Part shown: positions 9,179 to 21,475 of the stretch, piece after piece
How positions within the stretch are numbered: position 1 is the first letter of the stretch
Layout of the letters: every line of letters starts with the position of its first letter
DNA from: an uncultured Caulobacterales bacterium
GTDB lineage: Bacteria; Pseudomonadota; Alphaproteobacteria; Caulobacterales; Maricaulaceae
NCBI GenBank assembly: GCA_938009235.1
Contig: CALLIK010000014.1
Span: 1 to 55,743, forward strand
Length of the DNA stretch: 55,743 bases
Reading direction: 5' to 3'
The notes under the pieces: generated by a model
What the model was told of the DNA's origin: nothing
What the model saw: only the letters and a program-made list of their open reading frames with translations
Databases searched by the model: none
Made by a program: the position numbers and the translations under genes

Positions 9179-10627
9179 ATGTTACGTCTTTGCTTACTCT
9201 TTCTTTTCGCCTTTGGCCTGTCTGGTTGCTCCACAACTAGTTTTAATGTGCTCGACATCAATGCCTTGTCATCAGACAGGATTGACAGTGGCTCCTTCAA
9301 AGGCTTGGAACGCTTAGCTGAAAAATCTCCTGAGAATGGGAAAAACATTCGAGTCAATATTATCTACCTTCATGGCATCGGCTATGTTGAAAACCCTGAT
9401 GACGCCCCGCTCGCGAATGCCTTCATATCAGGTGTCGCAGACGCCTATGGTAATACAGTCGAAGATAAAGCCGTCGCGAGCCAATGTGGACGCGATGATA
9501 AAGACGAAGATGTCAAACTCCAGAACTTCATAAAAATATCTGATACGAAAGTTCGCAACTATAGAACAACGCTACCCGGTTCGACTTTAAAACTGACCGA
9601 TCTCGCATGTATGGACAGGCAAGTCTTAAAGGTAAGCAGTAATATTGAATATGTAATTTATCGTGTTTTCTGGGACGATATTTTCTGGGAGAGCCTTCAA
9701 GCTCCACATGTAGGGCAGGACGCTTTGGGTGCACAAAAAGGCGGTAAAATTGCGTTGAAACGCCGCAAGTATAACGGCCAATTAAAAGACAAACTTGTCA
9801 ATTATGGGTTCTCTGATGCTGTCTTGTACCTAGGTCCTGCCGGCGAGCAAATTCGCGATGCCGTCAGAGGTGCCATGTGCAGCGCCGCGCTTGATGCATC
9901 AGGATATGGATTTGCGGCGCAAGGTCCACGGGTCAACCATAGAGACATCTGCCAAATTGCAGCAGGTCAAGATATACAAACGGACCCCTTTGCATTTGTA
10001 ACGGAATCCTTGGGATCAAAAATTGCCTTTGATATCATGCGCGACGCCATGACCGACGGCCGAGGTAATATCTATGACGACATGATCAAAGGTACACAGT
10101 TCTTCATGCTAGCTAACCAAATTCCGTTACTGAGCCTTTCCGATATTTCTGAATCGGCGCGCCAAGTGCCCGAACCTTATTCAGATGCAGAACGCCCAAC
10201 GATTGTCGCAATGTCGGAGATCAATGATTTCCTGACCTATGAACTCGTCCCATTCTATCGAAATCTTTTATCAGGAAGCCAACGTAGTGACGGCACGCAA
10301 ATTGATATGGCCGTTGAATCAGAACGCGACAGATTAATCGATATTCTTGGGTTTAACGTGATCGACATGCGCGTTGAATTTGCCGAACCCGTTTTCCCCT
10401 TAGTTAGCGGTTTTGTAGATCCGCTCTTTGCGCATAATGGACATGTGAAACAGCCCGAATTGATCGCTTACATGTTATGTGGAGCTCAAGATGGTCAGCT
10501 CCATGTTGATGGATGCCGTGGACTAAGGAGCCCTCGTCTCCGCGGCAAGAATTTTATTCGAAAAATTGAAGCTGAACCTACCTTACCAAACCCAAAAGGC
10601 GAAGCTGCCGCACGGAGTGGATTATAA
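9179..10627 (+). CDS. Lipoprotein with alpha/beta-hydrolase features
   Basis: 482 residues with a lipoprotein signal (lipobox LSGC, Cys17), so the protein is expected to be anchored in a membrane facing the periplasm. GAGG lies 5 bases before the ATG. Hydrolase-like elements are an oxyanion-loop motif YLHGIG (63-68), a candidate nucleophile elbow TESLGS near residue 276 (the usual first Gly is replaced by Thr), and a late DPLFAHNGH motif that could hold the catalytic His. The set suggests a Ser hydrolase or lipase/esterase; this is inference. It sits between uvrD and prmA and its TAATG stop overlaps the start of prmA, implying co-expression without an obvious functional link. Confidence 0.7.
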   Translation: MLRLCLLFLFAFGLSGCSTTSFNVLDINALSSDRIDSGSFKGLERLAEKSPENGKNIRVNIIYLHGIGYVENPDDAPLANAFISGVADAYGNTVEDKAVASQCGRDDKDEDVKLQNFIKISDTKVRNYRTTLPGSTLKLTDLACMDRQVLKVSSNIEYVIYRVFWDDIFWESLQAPHVGQDALGAQKGGKIALKRRKYNGQLKDKLVNYGFSDAVLYLGPAGEQIRDAVRGAMCSAALDASGYGFAAQGPRVNHRDICQIAAGQDIQTDPFAFVTESLGSKIAFDIMRDAMTDGRGNIYDDMIKGTQFFMLANQIPLLSLSDISESARQVPEPYSDAERPTIVAMSEINDFLTYELVPFYRNLLSGSQRSDGTQIDMAVESERDRLIDILGFNVIDMRVEFAEPVFPLVSGFVDPLFAHNGHVKQPELIAYMLCGAQDGQLHVDGCRGLRSPRLRGKNFIRKIEAEPTLPNPKGEAAARSGL

Positions 10628-11517
10628 TGGACACCACAAAAATAGACGGCTTTAGACCGTGGGCTCTGGATATTCAGGCACGCCCTGATACAGCCTTTGA
10701 CCTAGCAGATACGCTCGGCATGGATGGTCACATGTCCGCCCTCAGCGTCGCCATCTTTGATGCGCCAAATGGATTCATGCTCGTGCAGGGCCTTTACGAG
10801 TCTCAAGCCGAAGCTGCTGCCGCGCATCAAGCTTTAAAACTCTCCGATGGCACCCCTTCAGGAATCACACAGTTACCCGCCAAAGACTGGGTAAGCGAAA
10901 CACAAGCTGGCCTTGCCCCCGTCAAAGCGGGCAGATTTTATGTTCACGGCTCTCACGATGCAGATACAGTACCGAATGATGTCATAGCCATCCATGTCGA
11001 CGCGGGCCTAGCCTTCGGAACGGGTCACCACGGAACGACGGCTGGCTGTCTTCAAATTTTCAGCACCCTATTAGATCAAGGCGTGGTTCCCGTAAAAGTC
11101 TTGGACTTGGGATGCGGCGCAGGTGTTTTAGCTATCGCTGCGGCGAAAACGTTGAACGGCTCTGATATTGTAGCCACGGACATTGACCCAGATGCCATCA
11201 TGGTGACGGATCAGAACATCGGCCTGAATAATGTGGAGGGCGAAATTTCCGCGTATGTCGCCGATGGGTTTGAAAGCTCCGCTCTTGCGGGACGTCAATT
11301 CGATCTTATCTTTGCCAATATTCTGGCCGGTCCACTCATGAGTTTAGCGGATGATATTGTTGGCGCGACGGCCCCTGATGGACGTGTAATTCTCTCAGGT
11401 ATTCTCGACGAGAAAGCCGCAGCCGTGACAGCTTGCTTTGAAGCCGCAGGCCTAAAAGTGCAGCCGCAGCCGAGCTTAGAGGGCTGGACATCCCTGCTCG
11501 CGCAAAAACCAGCATGA
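10627..11517 (+). CDS. prmA: Ribosomal protein L11 methyltransferase
   Basis: 296 residues, the usual length. A class I SAM-dependent methyltransferase that trimethylates ribosomal protein L11. The N-terminal L11-recognition domain covers about 1-110. The SAM domain has motif I VLDLGCGAGVLAIAAAK near 157, an acidic ATDIDPDA (motif II) and the post-motif FANILAGPL, which is highly typical of PrmA. The start overlaps the preceding lipoprotein stop (TAATG), indicating translational coupling. Confidence 0.95.
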   Translation: MDTTKIDGFRPWALDIQARPDTAFDLADTLGMDGHMSALSVAIFDAPNGFMLVQGLYESQAEAAAAHQALKLSDGTPSGITQLPAKDWVSETQAGLAPVKAGRFYVHGSHDADTVPNDVIAIHVDAGLAFGTGHHGTTAGCLQIFSTLLDQGVVPVKVLDLGCGAGVLAIAAAKTLNGSDIVATDIDPDAIMVTDQNIGLNNVEGEISAYVADGFESSALAGRQFDLIFANILAGPLMSLADDIVGATAPDGRVILSGILDEKAAAVTACFEAAGLKVQPQPSLEGWTSLLAQKPA

Positions 11518-11549
11518 TACCACTGCGGTTTTAGAGGCTGGAATCAAAA

Positions 11550-11579
11550 AAGGCCGCCCCGCGATAACGGGACGGCCTT
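11550..11579 (-). terminator. Rho-independent terminator of the small arginine-rich gene
   Basis: On the minus strand AAGGCCGTCCCG, loop TTATCG, CGGGGCGGCCTT forms a 12-bp hairpin (one mismatch) followed by seven T. It lies 21 bases after the stop of the 46-residue gene at 11601-11741 and also faces the end of prmA. Confidence 0.9.
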
Positions 11580-11600
11580 CTGATAATAATATCAAATTCT

Positions 11601-11741
11601 CTAGATTGCGCGTGTAGCGCGGCGGTTGCGACGCGAATCGCGGCGTGCAGCCAAGCCATTGCGGACATTTGACGTGTTTGCTGTGCGGCGGCTGTTAGCC
11701 GGAGCGGAAACGAATTCAGTGCCATTTAGTTGCGTAGTCAT
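11601..11741 (-). CDS. Small arginine-rich protein, 46 residues, unknown function
   Basis: A gene missed by a 60-codon cutoff. The ATG at 11741 is preceded by AAGAGAAG, 4 bases away. The product starts MTTQLNGTEFVSAPANSRRT and has ten Arg and no Lys, mostly in the C-terminal half (AARRDSRRNRRATRAI). It is strongly basic and probably binds nucleic acid or an acidic partner; that is inference. Support for a real gene: good ribosome-binding site, a strong terminator directly downstream, a hairpin in the 5' leader and a CtrA-type box about 140 bases upstream on the same strand. A six-codon frame (11738-11758) ends in ATGA overlapping the start and might couple translation. I do not recognise the family. 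Confidence 0.7.
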   Translation of the reverse strand: MTTQLNGTEFVSAPANSRRTANTSNVRNGLAARRDSRRNRRATRAI

Positions 11742-11761
11742 TTTACTTCTCTTACCATTGT

Positions 11762-11781
11762 GCGGTGACTTATTTCACCGC
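11762..11781 (-). promoter_or_regulatory. Leader hairpin upstream of the small arginine-rich gene
   Basis: GCGGTGA and TCACCGC form a perfect 7-bp stem with a six-base loop. It lies 20 bases before the start codon on the minus strand, just upstream of the ribosome-binding site. No T run follows, so a role in mRNA stability or translation is more likely than termination. Confidence 0.5.
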
Positions 11782-11878
11782 CGTTTCGTTGAGTGTTGTT
11801 TAGCCGTTTGTTAAACATGCAGAACCGACGTTGGCAGAAACGAGCTATGCAAAAATGGAGCAACTCCCCTCTCGGTTG

Positions 11879-11893
11879 TTAATCCTGCATTAA
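11879..11893 (-). promoter_or_regulatory. CtrA-type box upstream of the small arginine-rich gene
   Basis: Minus strand TTAATGCAGGATTAAC fits the TTAA-N7-TTAAC consensus of the cell-cycle regulator CtrA exactly. It lies about 138 bases upstream of the start at 11741 and about 150 bases upstream of the divergent aminopeptidase gene. Confidence 0.6.
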
Positions 11894-12044
11894 TTCTGTT
11901 TAGAAGACGCTATATTTTGAGCAAAAACGGGCTCTTCTCTGAACATGATATGAACATGCTGCGTGAAACTATTTGCCATGATTAGTTCCCCTCCTTACCC
12001 TATGATTGCACTCAGCGATCCGTCATCTCGCAGGACCTACATTC

Positions 12045-13874
12045 ATGAACCAAATATCCCATCAGTTTCAGACTTATGACGTTACGGGCGGCCCTGATTA
12101 CGGGCACAGGAATTTACCAAAATTACGAACCGCGATGCTTGAAATGGGCGTGGACCTCTTCCTCGTCCCTCATGAGGACGAATATCAGAACGAATATCTA
12201 CCTGACTGTAATGAGCGCCTCATGTGGGTCAGCGGATTTACAGGCTCCGCTGGCGCAGCTGTTATCGGCACGAACCATGCCGTCATGTTTGTTGATGGGC
12301 GCTATACAATCCAAGTCCGTCAGCAAGTCGCAGAAGACCTCTTCGCGTTCACCAAAATGGAAGGCGGCGGCATGGCAAGCTGGCTCCGTGAAAATGTGAC
12401 CTCTGGACAAATCATCGGATTTGATCCTCGTCTCCACAGTCCTGCGGCGCTCGGGCATATCCGTGACGCTGTAAAACTAGCGGGCGGCGAATCCCGTAGC
12501 CTTGCGGTCAACCCAATTGATACGGCGTGGGAGGACCGTCCAGCAGTCCCACTCACTCCCGTCACCATTCAACCCGATAATCTCGCAGGGAAAAGCCACA
12601 CGGAGAAACGTGCAGAGATTGGCAAGAGCATCACCTCAACGGGCGCGGATGCGGCTTTGATAACGGCCCCCGCATCTATCGCATGGCTGCTCAACATTCG
12701 CGGCAGTGATGTTCAATGCACGCCTCTCCCGCTCTCCACAGCGATCATTGATAAAGACGGCCGTGTTCAACTCTTCATCGCACCAGAAAAACTCTCAGCC
12801 AAAGTCCGTGAGCATTTCGGTAATGACGTTAGCGTCCAAACCGAAGACGCACTCAAGGGCGCAATCGCAAATTTGACAGACAAAATCGTCATAACAGACC
12901 CCAACACGGCTTCAGCGTGGCATGTCGATGAATTGAAAGCGGCAGGCGCAAAGGTGAAACTCGCTTCTGATCCCGTGGCCTTACCCAAAGCTATCAAAAA
13001 CGCGGTGGAAATCAAAGGCACAACCGCCGCACATATAAGAGACGGCGCCGCCATCGTACGGTTTCTGCATTGGCTGGATACAGACGCGCAATCTGGCGAG
13101 GTCGATGAAATCGAAGCTTCAAGTCAATTGGAACGCTTCCGCCGCCTAGACACATCCATCCGTGATTTATCGTTTGAAACAATTTCAGGCGCAGGCCCAA
13201 ATGGCGCCGTTGTTCATTACCGCGTAAACACAGGTACGGTTCTAAAACTAAAGCGCGGTTCGCTATTCTTAGTCGATAGCGGAGGTCAATATCCTGACGG
13301 TACAACCGACATTACGCGGACGGTCCCGATTGGCGAGCCTACGCAAGAAATGCGCGAACGTTTCACTTTGGTTCTGAAAGGCCACATCGCCCTCGCGACA
13401 GTCCGTTTCCCAGTTGGCACAACGGGCAGCAACCTCGACATCCTCGCGCGACATCCGCTCTGGCAAGCGGGCTTGGATTATGATCACGGCACTGGCCACG
13501 GCGTCGGTGTTTTCCTCGGCGTGCATGAAGGCCCGCAACGCATTTCAAAACGTCCGAACATGGTCGCGCTGCAGGCAGGTATGATTGTCTCGAATGAACC
13601 AGGATATTACAAAACAGGTGAATACGGCATTCGCATCGAAAACTTGCAATATGTCACCGAGGCTGAGGCCGTTGCAGGCGGAGAACGTGAAATGCTTGGC
13701 TTCACAACGCTAACGCTCGCGCCCATCCATCGTGACCTGATCGTGTTGGATATGCTCTCTCAAACAGAACGCGACTATATGGACGCCTATCATGCACGGG
13801 TGTTGCAAGAGGTAGGGCCTTTGGTTGATGGCGATCCTAAAGCATGGCTAACGGCCGCCTGTGAGGTGCTTTAG
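12045..13874 (+). CDS. pepP: Aminopeptidase P family (M24B metallopeptidase)
   Basis: 609 residues. Removes N-terminal residues preceding proline using two metal ions. Two creatinase-like N-terminal domains (about 1-300) precede a C-terminal pita-bread fold with the dimetal ligands in FLVDSGGQYPDGTTDITRT (two Asp), GTGHGVGVFLGVHEG (His), NEPGYY (Glu) and GIRIENL (Glu). The start is the ATG at 12045 with AGGA about 11 bases upstream; a TTG at 12006 is in frame but has no site. The length suits the long bacterial/eukaryotic APP1-like subgroup. The next gene starts 3 bases later. Confidence 0.9.
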   Translation: MNQISHQFQTYDVTGGPDYGHRNLPKLRTAMLEMGVDLFLVPHEDEYQNEYLPDCNERLMWVSGFTGSAGAAVIGTNHAVMFVDGRYTIQVRQQVAEDLFAFTKMEGGGMASWLRENVTSGQIIGFDPRLHSPAALGHIRDAVKLAGGESRSLAVNPIDTAWEDRPAVPLTPVTIQPDNLAGKSHTEKRAEIGKSITSTGADAALITAPASIAWLLNIRGSDVQCTPLPLSTAIIDKDGRVQLFIAPEKLSAKVREHFGNDVSVQTEDALKGAIANLTDKIVITDPNTASAWHVDELKAAGAKVKLASDPVALPKAIKNAVEIKGTTAAHIRDGAAIVRFLHWLDTDAQSGEVDEIEASSQLERFRRLDTSIRDLSFETISGAGPNGAVVHYRVNTGTVLKLKRGSLFLVDSGGQYPDGTTDITRTVPIGEPTQEMRERFTLVLKGHIALATVRFPVGTTGSNLDILARHPLWQAGLDYDHGTGHGVGVFLGVHEGPQRISKRPNMVALQAGMIVSNEPGYYKTGEYGIRIENLQYVTEAEAVAGGEREMLGFTTLTLAPIHRDLIVLDMLSQTERDYMDAYHARVLQEVGPLVDGDPKAWLTAACEVL

Positions 13875-13877
13875 CTC

Positions 13878-17865
<3,988 letters not shown>

Positions 17866-17870
17866 GACGC

Positions 17871-18725
17871 CTAAAAGAGCCGTTCTTTGAGGCGCGTCCA
17901 ATAACCCTGCTTACGAGGTTTATTGATTTCATCATCCAAATTCACACCGTAATTTTTAAGAAGTTTGTAACTATCCGCATACCACTCACTGCTCGGATAG
18001 TTATGCCCTAGAACGGACCCAACGAGTTTGGCTTCTTGGATCACGCCAATAGACACATAGCTTTCGACCAAACGATGAAGAGCTTCTTCGGTTTGTGACG
18101 TAGTTTCATATTGAGACACGACAGTTTTGAACCGCCCAATCGCAGCAAGATGTTGGTTTTGTTTTAGGTAATATCGTCCAACAGACATCTCTTTACCCGC
18201 CAAATGGTCATGGGTCAGTTCTAGTTTCAGGCGAGCGTCTCGTGCGTAATCGCTATCGGGGTATCTACGAACAACTTGTTGTAACGATGCTTCTGCCGCG
18301 ATTGTCGTGGCTTGATCTCGGCCAACGTCGTAAATTTGGTCGTAGTAATTGATCGCCACAAGGTAATGCGCATAAGGTGCAGAATCTGACCCTGGATGCA
18401 ATCCAACGAACCGTTGAGCCATTGCGATGCTCTCATCATGATCCGCAGACCTATAAGACGCATATGCACTCATGAGCATTGAGCGCCGGGCCCATTTTGA
18501 GAAAGGATGCTGACGCTCCACTTCCTGGAACAGCAATTTAGCATCTGCCCAATCGTTTACGCTTAATTCCTTCAAAGCTTGATCATAGATGAGTTCTGCA
18601 GGGCGCTCTACGTAAGCTAACTTTTCCTTCTTCCCGCCAGAGGAACCACAACCGCTAACAGCGATCAAAGTTACGCTAATAACGGCAATACGAAGAATGG
18701 AAGGCGCGCGTGAGAGGATGGACAT
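17871..18725 (-). CDS. bamD: Outer-membrane assembly lipoprotein BamD (ComL)
   Basis: 284 residues. An essential component of the BAM complex that folds beta-barrel proteins into the outer membrane. Lipoprotein signal with lipobox VSGC (Cys26). TPR-like helices follow, including ALKELSVNDWADAKLLFQEV, YASYRSADHDESIAMAQRFV and ASLQQVVRRYPDSDYARDAR, the standard BamD repeats. Position between lpxC and recN is conserved in alphaproteobacteria. A 117-base gap separates it from lpxC. Confidence 0.96.
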   Translation of the reverse strand: MSILSRAPSILRIAVISVTLIAVSGCGSSGGKKEKLAYVERPAELIYDQALKELSVNDWADAKLLFQEVERQHPFSKWARRSMLMSAYASYRSADHDESIAMAQRFVGLHPGSDSAPYAHYLVAINYYDQIYDVGRDQATTIAAEASLQQVVRRYPDSDYARDARLKLELTHDHLAGKEMSVGRYYLKQNQHLAAIGRFKTVVSQYETTSQTEEALHRLVESYVSIGVIQEAKLVGSVLGHNYPSSEWYADSYKLLKNYGVNLDDEINKPRKQGYWTRLKERLF

Positions 18726-18841
18726 GAAACCCGTTCAATCTGTGACTTGCCCTGTAAACTCGTTGCAACGAGTCAGACCCAGAGCCTTAACTTTATAAAG
18801 TCCTTAAAGGTTCTTACACAGCGCGGAAAGTGAGAAGTTCG

Positions 18842-19759
18842 TTAGGCTGACATCGATGTCAGGTAATTTATGTCTGCAAAATCGACTTCATCCATGGGCA
18901 TCGTCGTAAAAACCCATGCCGTAGGCGTACCATATAGCTTCATAAGGAGATCATGATTCAAGCCATGCCCCGATTTCACAGTTGTTACACGACCTAAAAT
19001 AGGACCACCTAAATAAAGGTCCCCTAATAAATCTAATGCCTTATGACGCACAAATTCATCATCAAACCTAAGTCCAGTTGGGTTTAAAATTTTATCTTCA
19101 TCAACTACGACTGCGTTGTCAAAAGACCCACCTTTTGAAAGGCCTGCAGCTTGCAATGCCGCCACCTCATGCAAACGTGCAAATGTACGCGCACTTGCCA
19201 TACGATCTCTGAAAGATCGCACATCAGGCACAATTTCTAACCTTTGTCGTCCAATCGCTTCTTCAGCGAAGTCAATTGTGACATCCAACTCAAGACGATC
19301 ACACGGCTCTACACGTGCAATCATGTCGCCAGATATAACCTCAACAGTTTCCAGTATTTTCACATAACGGCGTGGTGCGGGCTGACGATAAACGCCGACT
19401 TGCTCAATCAATTTCAAGAAAGGTTCGGACGAACCATCCAGCGCAGGTAACTCTGCACCGTCCAACTCTATGTCGAGGTTGTCGATACCCACGGCGCTAA
19501 GTGCAGCCAGCAAATGCTCAATCGTCGAAACGCCTACGCCTGCAGCATTCGATAAAGTCGTGCAATTTCTAACACCCGTCACGAGATCTGGGCGTACAGG
19601 AACAACATTATCACGATCACTGATATCTGTCCGAACAAACCGTAGACCAGAGCCGATAGGCGCAGGACGCATCGCGAGACGCGTATGCTGACCGCTGTGC
19701 AAAGCTACGCTGGCTGTAACAGCCGGTGCTCGAAGAGTGGATTGTCGTCTAATGTTCAT
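18842..19759 (-). CDS. lpxC: UDP-3-O-acyl-N-acetylglucosamine deacetylase
   Basis: About 306 residues. A zinc enzyme catalysing the first committed step of lipid A synthesis, in the cytoplasm. Zinc ligands are in STIEHLLAAL (His) and RHKALDLLGDLYL (His and Asp); the N-terminal CALHSG-like motif appears here as VALHSGQH. ELPALDGSSEPFL is also typical. Neither the ATG at 19759 (MNIRRQST) nor the one at 19783 (MWDYSNF) has a clear ribosome-binding site; 19759 fits the family N-terminus better. A terminator separates it from ftsZ, so it likely has its own promoter in the 120-base gap. Confidence 0.95.
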   Translation of the reverse strand: MNIRRQSTLRAPAVTASVALHSGQHTRLAMRPAPIGSGLRFVRTDISDRDNVVPVRPDLVTGVRNCTTLSNAAGVGVSTIEHLLAALSAVGIDNLDIELDGAELPALDGSSEPFLKLIEQVGVYRQPAPRRYVKILETVEVISGDMIARVEPCDRLELDVTIDFAEEAIGRQRLEIVPDVRSFRDRMASARTFARLHEVAALQAAGLSKGGSFDNAVVVDEDKILNPTGLRFDDEFVRHKALDLLGDLYLGGPILGRVTTVKSGHGLNHDLLMKLYGTPTAWVFTTMPMDEVDFADINYLTSMSA

Positions 19760-19862
19760 ATTGAAGTTGGAATAGTCCCACATTGAAGTTTAACCAATGG
19801 CTATCTTCGAAATATGGCAGCAACAAGAAACGCTCCGTGACGGATTGTTTCACTTCATAACA

Positions 19863-19894
19863 AAAGGGTCACACTGTTACCAGCATGACCCTTT
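19863..19894 (-). terminator. Terminator between ftsZ and lpxC
   Basis: On the minus strand AAAGGGTCA and TGACCCTTT form a 9-bp stem with a 14-base loop, followed by TTGTTATG. It begins 23 bases after the ftsZ stop codon and would end the dcw transcript at ftsZ. Confidence 0.8.
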
Positions 19895-19916
19895 AATACA
19901 TTGTATTATATTACTT

Positions 19917-21338
19917 TTACCTATTTTGGCGACGTAGGAAACTTGGTATTTCCAACTCACTTTCCGCCTCATTAGTAAACAAATCACCGCTTGGAGCTGT
20001 ACGAGATTTAATTTTTGTACGCGGAGCTGGTGTAGGCGCAGCTGCCTTACGACGACCAAAAAACCCAAATGGACTACGTGCCGCACTTGCAGGTGCTGCC
20101 TGAGGAATCGGCGCAGGTGCATAAGACTGTTGAGCCGCAGGCGCGTGATCTTCAGGCTGAATACGAGGCGGATAAGGTTTTGGAGCCGTATAAGGCGGCG
20201 GCGCGTTCACAGCAACGCGTTGCTCATCACGGTCAAAATCATAATCAGAATAAGCCTTACGCGCTTTGGATTCAGCTTCAGCCGTTTCCAAGGCACGCTC
20301 ATGGACACCTAACTCAATAACTTTAGCTTCCGGTTCCTGAGTAAAAGGCTCTGGAGCCGTATCTGCACGAGAAACAGCATCAACACCTGTTGCAACAACA
20401 GACACACGAATAATGCCATCAAGATCATTATCCAAAGCGGAGCCAACAATAATATTAGCGTTTTCATCGACTTGATTACGAATAAGTTGAGCCGCTTCAT
20501 CAACTTCATAAAGCGTAAGGTCACTACCACCCGTAATATTGATCAATACGCCTTTGGCGCCCTTCAAAGATACATCATCAAGAAGTGGGTTGTTAATAGC
20601 AGATTCAGCCGCTTCAACAGCACGGCGCTCGCCTGTGGCTTCGCCCGTTCCCATCATCGCCTTACCCATTTCGTCCATCACTGTACGAACATCGTTAAAG
20701 TCGAGGTTAATCAAACCAGGGACAACCATCAAATCAGTCACGCCGCGAACACCAGAGTGCAAAACTTCATCGGCCATAGCAAATGCGTCGGACATCGTAG
20801 TTTGCTCTGTCGCAACGCGGAATAGGTTTTGGTTTGGAATTGTAATCATCGTATCCACAGCGGAGTAAAGGTTCTCAATACCCTGCTCTGCTAACTTCAT
20901 ACGGCGAGAGCCTTCAAACATGAAAGGTTTTGTCACGATACCAACTGTAAGAATGCCTCTTTCACGCGCCGCGCGTGCAATAACAGGTGCAGCGCCAGTG
21001 CCGGTACCGCCGCCCATGCCAGCCGCTACAAATAACATATGAGCGCCATCTAGGTGCTCCATAATTTCGTCCATGCTCTCTTCTGCGGATTGCTCTCCAA
21101 TTTCAGGACGCATGCCAGCCCCTAGACCCTGCGTGATGCCTGACCCCATCTGAACTTTCCGCGGTGCGGAACTTAGCGCCAAAGCTTGGGCATCTGTATT
21201 GGCCACGACAAAGTCGACGCCGTCAAGGCCAGCAGCTATCATGTTATTGACCGCATTACCCCCAGCCCCACCAACACCGATAACGACGATACGTGGTTTA
21301 AGCTCAACGGCTTGCGGGAGATGGAAATTGATGGACAT
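19917..21338 (-). CDS. ftsZ: Cell division GTPase FtsZ
   Basis: 473 residues. Tubulin-like GTPase that forms the division ring. GTP-binding glycines in [16 protein letters not shown], the tubulin signature [10 protein letters not shown] and the T7 loop [11 protein letters not shown] are all present. A linker of about 130 Pro/Ala-rich residues leads to the conserved C-terminal peptide [12 protein letters not shown], which binds FtsA and others. The start chosen is the ATG at 21338 with GGGTG 7 bases upstream; an in-frame TTG at 21350 is less likely. It has its own 137-base upstream region with a CtrA box, as in Caulobacter. Confidence 0.98.
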   Translation of the reverse strand: MSINFHLPQAVELKPRIVVIGVGGAGGNAVNNMIAAGLDGVDFVVANTDAQALALSSAPRKVQMGSGITQGLGAGMRPEIGEQSAEESMDEIMEHLDGAHMLFVAAGMGGGTGTGAAPVIARAARERGILTVGIVTKPFMFEGSRRMKLAEQGIENLYSAVDTMITIPNQNLFRVATEQTTMSDAFAMADEVLHSGVRGVTDLMVVPGLINLDFNDVRTVMDEMGKAMMGTGEATGERRAVEAAESAINNPLLDDVSLKGAKGVLINITGGSDLTLYEVDEAAQLIRNQVDENANIIVGSALDNDLDGIIRVSVVATGVDAVSRADTAPEPFTQEPEAKVIELGVHERALETAEAESKARKAYSDYDFDRDEQRVAVNAPPPYTAPKPYPPRIQPEDHAPAAQQSYAPAPIPQAAPASAARSPFGFFGRRKAAAPTPAPRTKIKSRTAPSGDLFTNEAESELEIPSFLRRQNR

Positions 21339-21393
21339 AGCGGCACCCAAATTATGGTCAACGATTGGTAAATCAGACCTTGGGCGGAAAGCC

Positions 21394-21409
21394 TTAATGT
21401 CGCATTAAC
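21394..21409 (+). promoter_or_regulatory. CtrA-type box in the ftsZ promoter region
   Basis: TTAATGTCGCATTAAC fits TTAA-N7-TTAAC exactly. It is 56 bases upstream of the ftsZ start. In Caulobacter crescentus CtrA is known to repress ftsZ in swarmer cells from such a site; that the same holds here is inference. Confidence 0.75.
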
Positions 21410-21475
21410 TGTGTTGGTTTTTAAAGGAATTTAGCGATAAATAATCAGCTACAGCGCGCAAAACAGTCCCGCACA

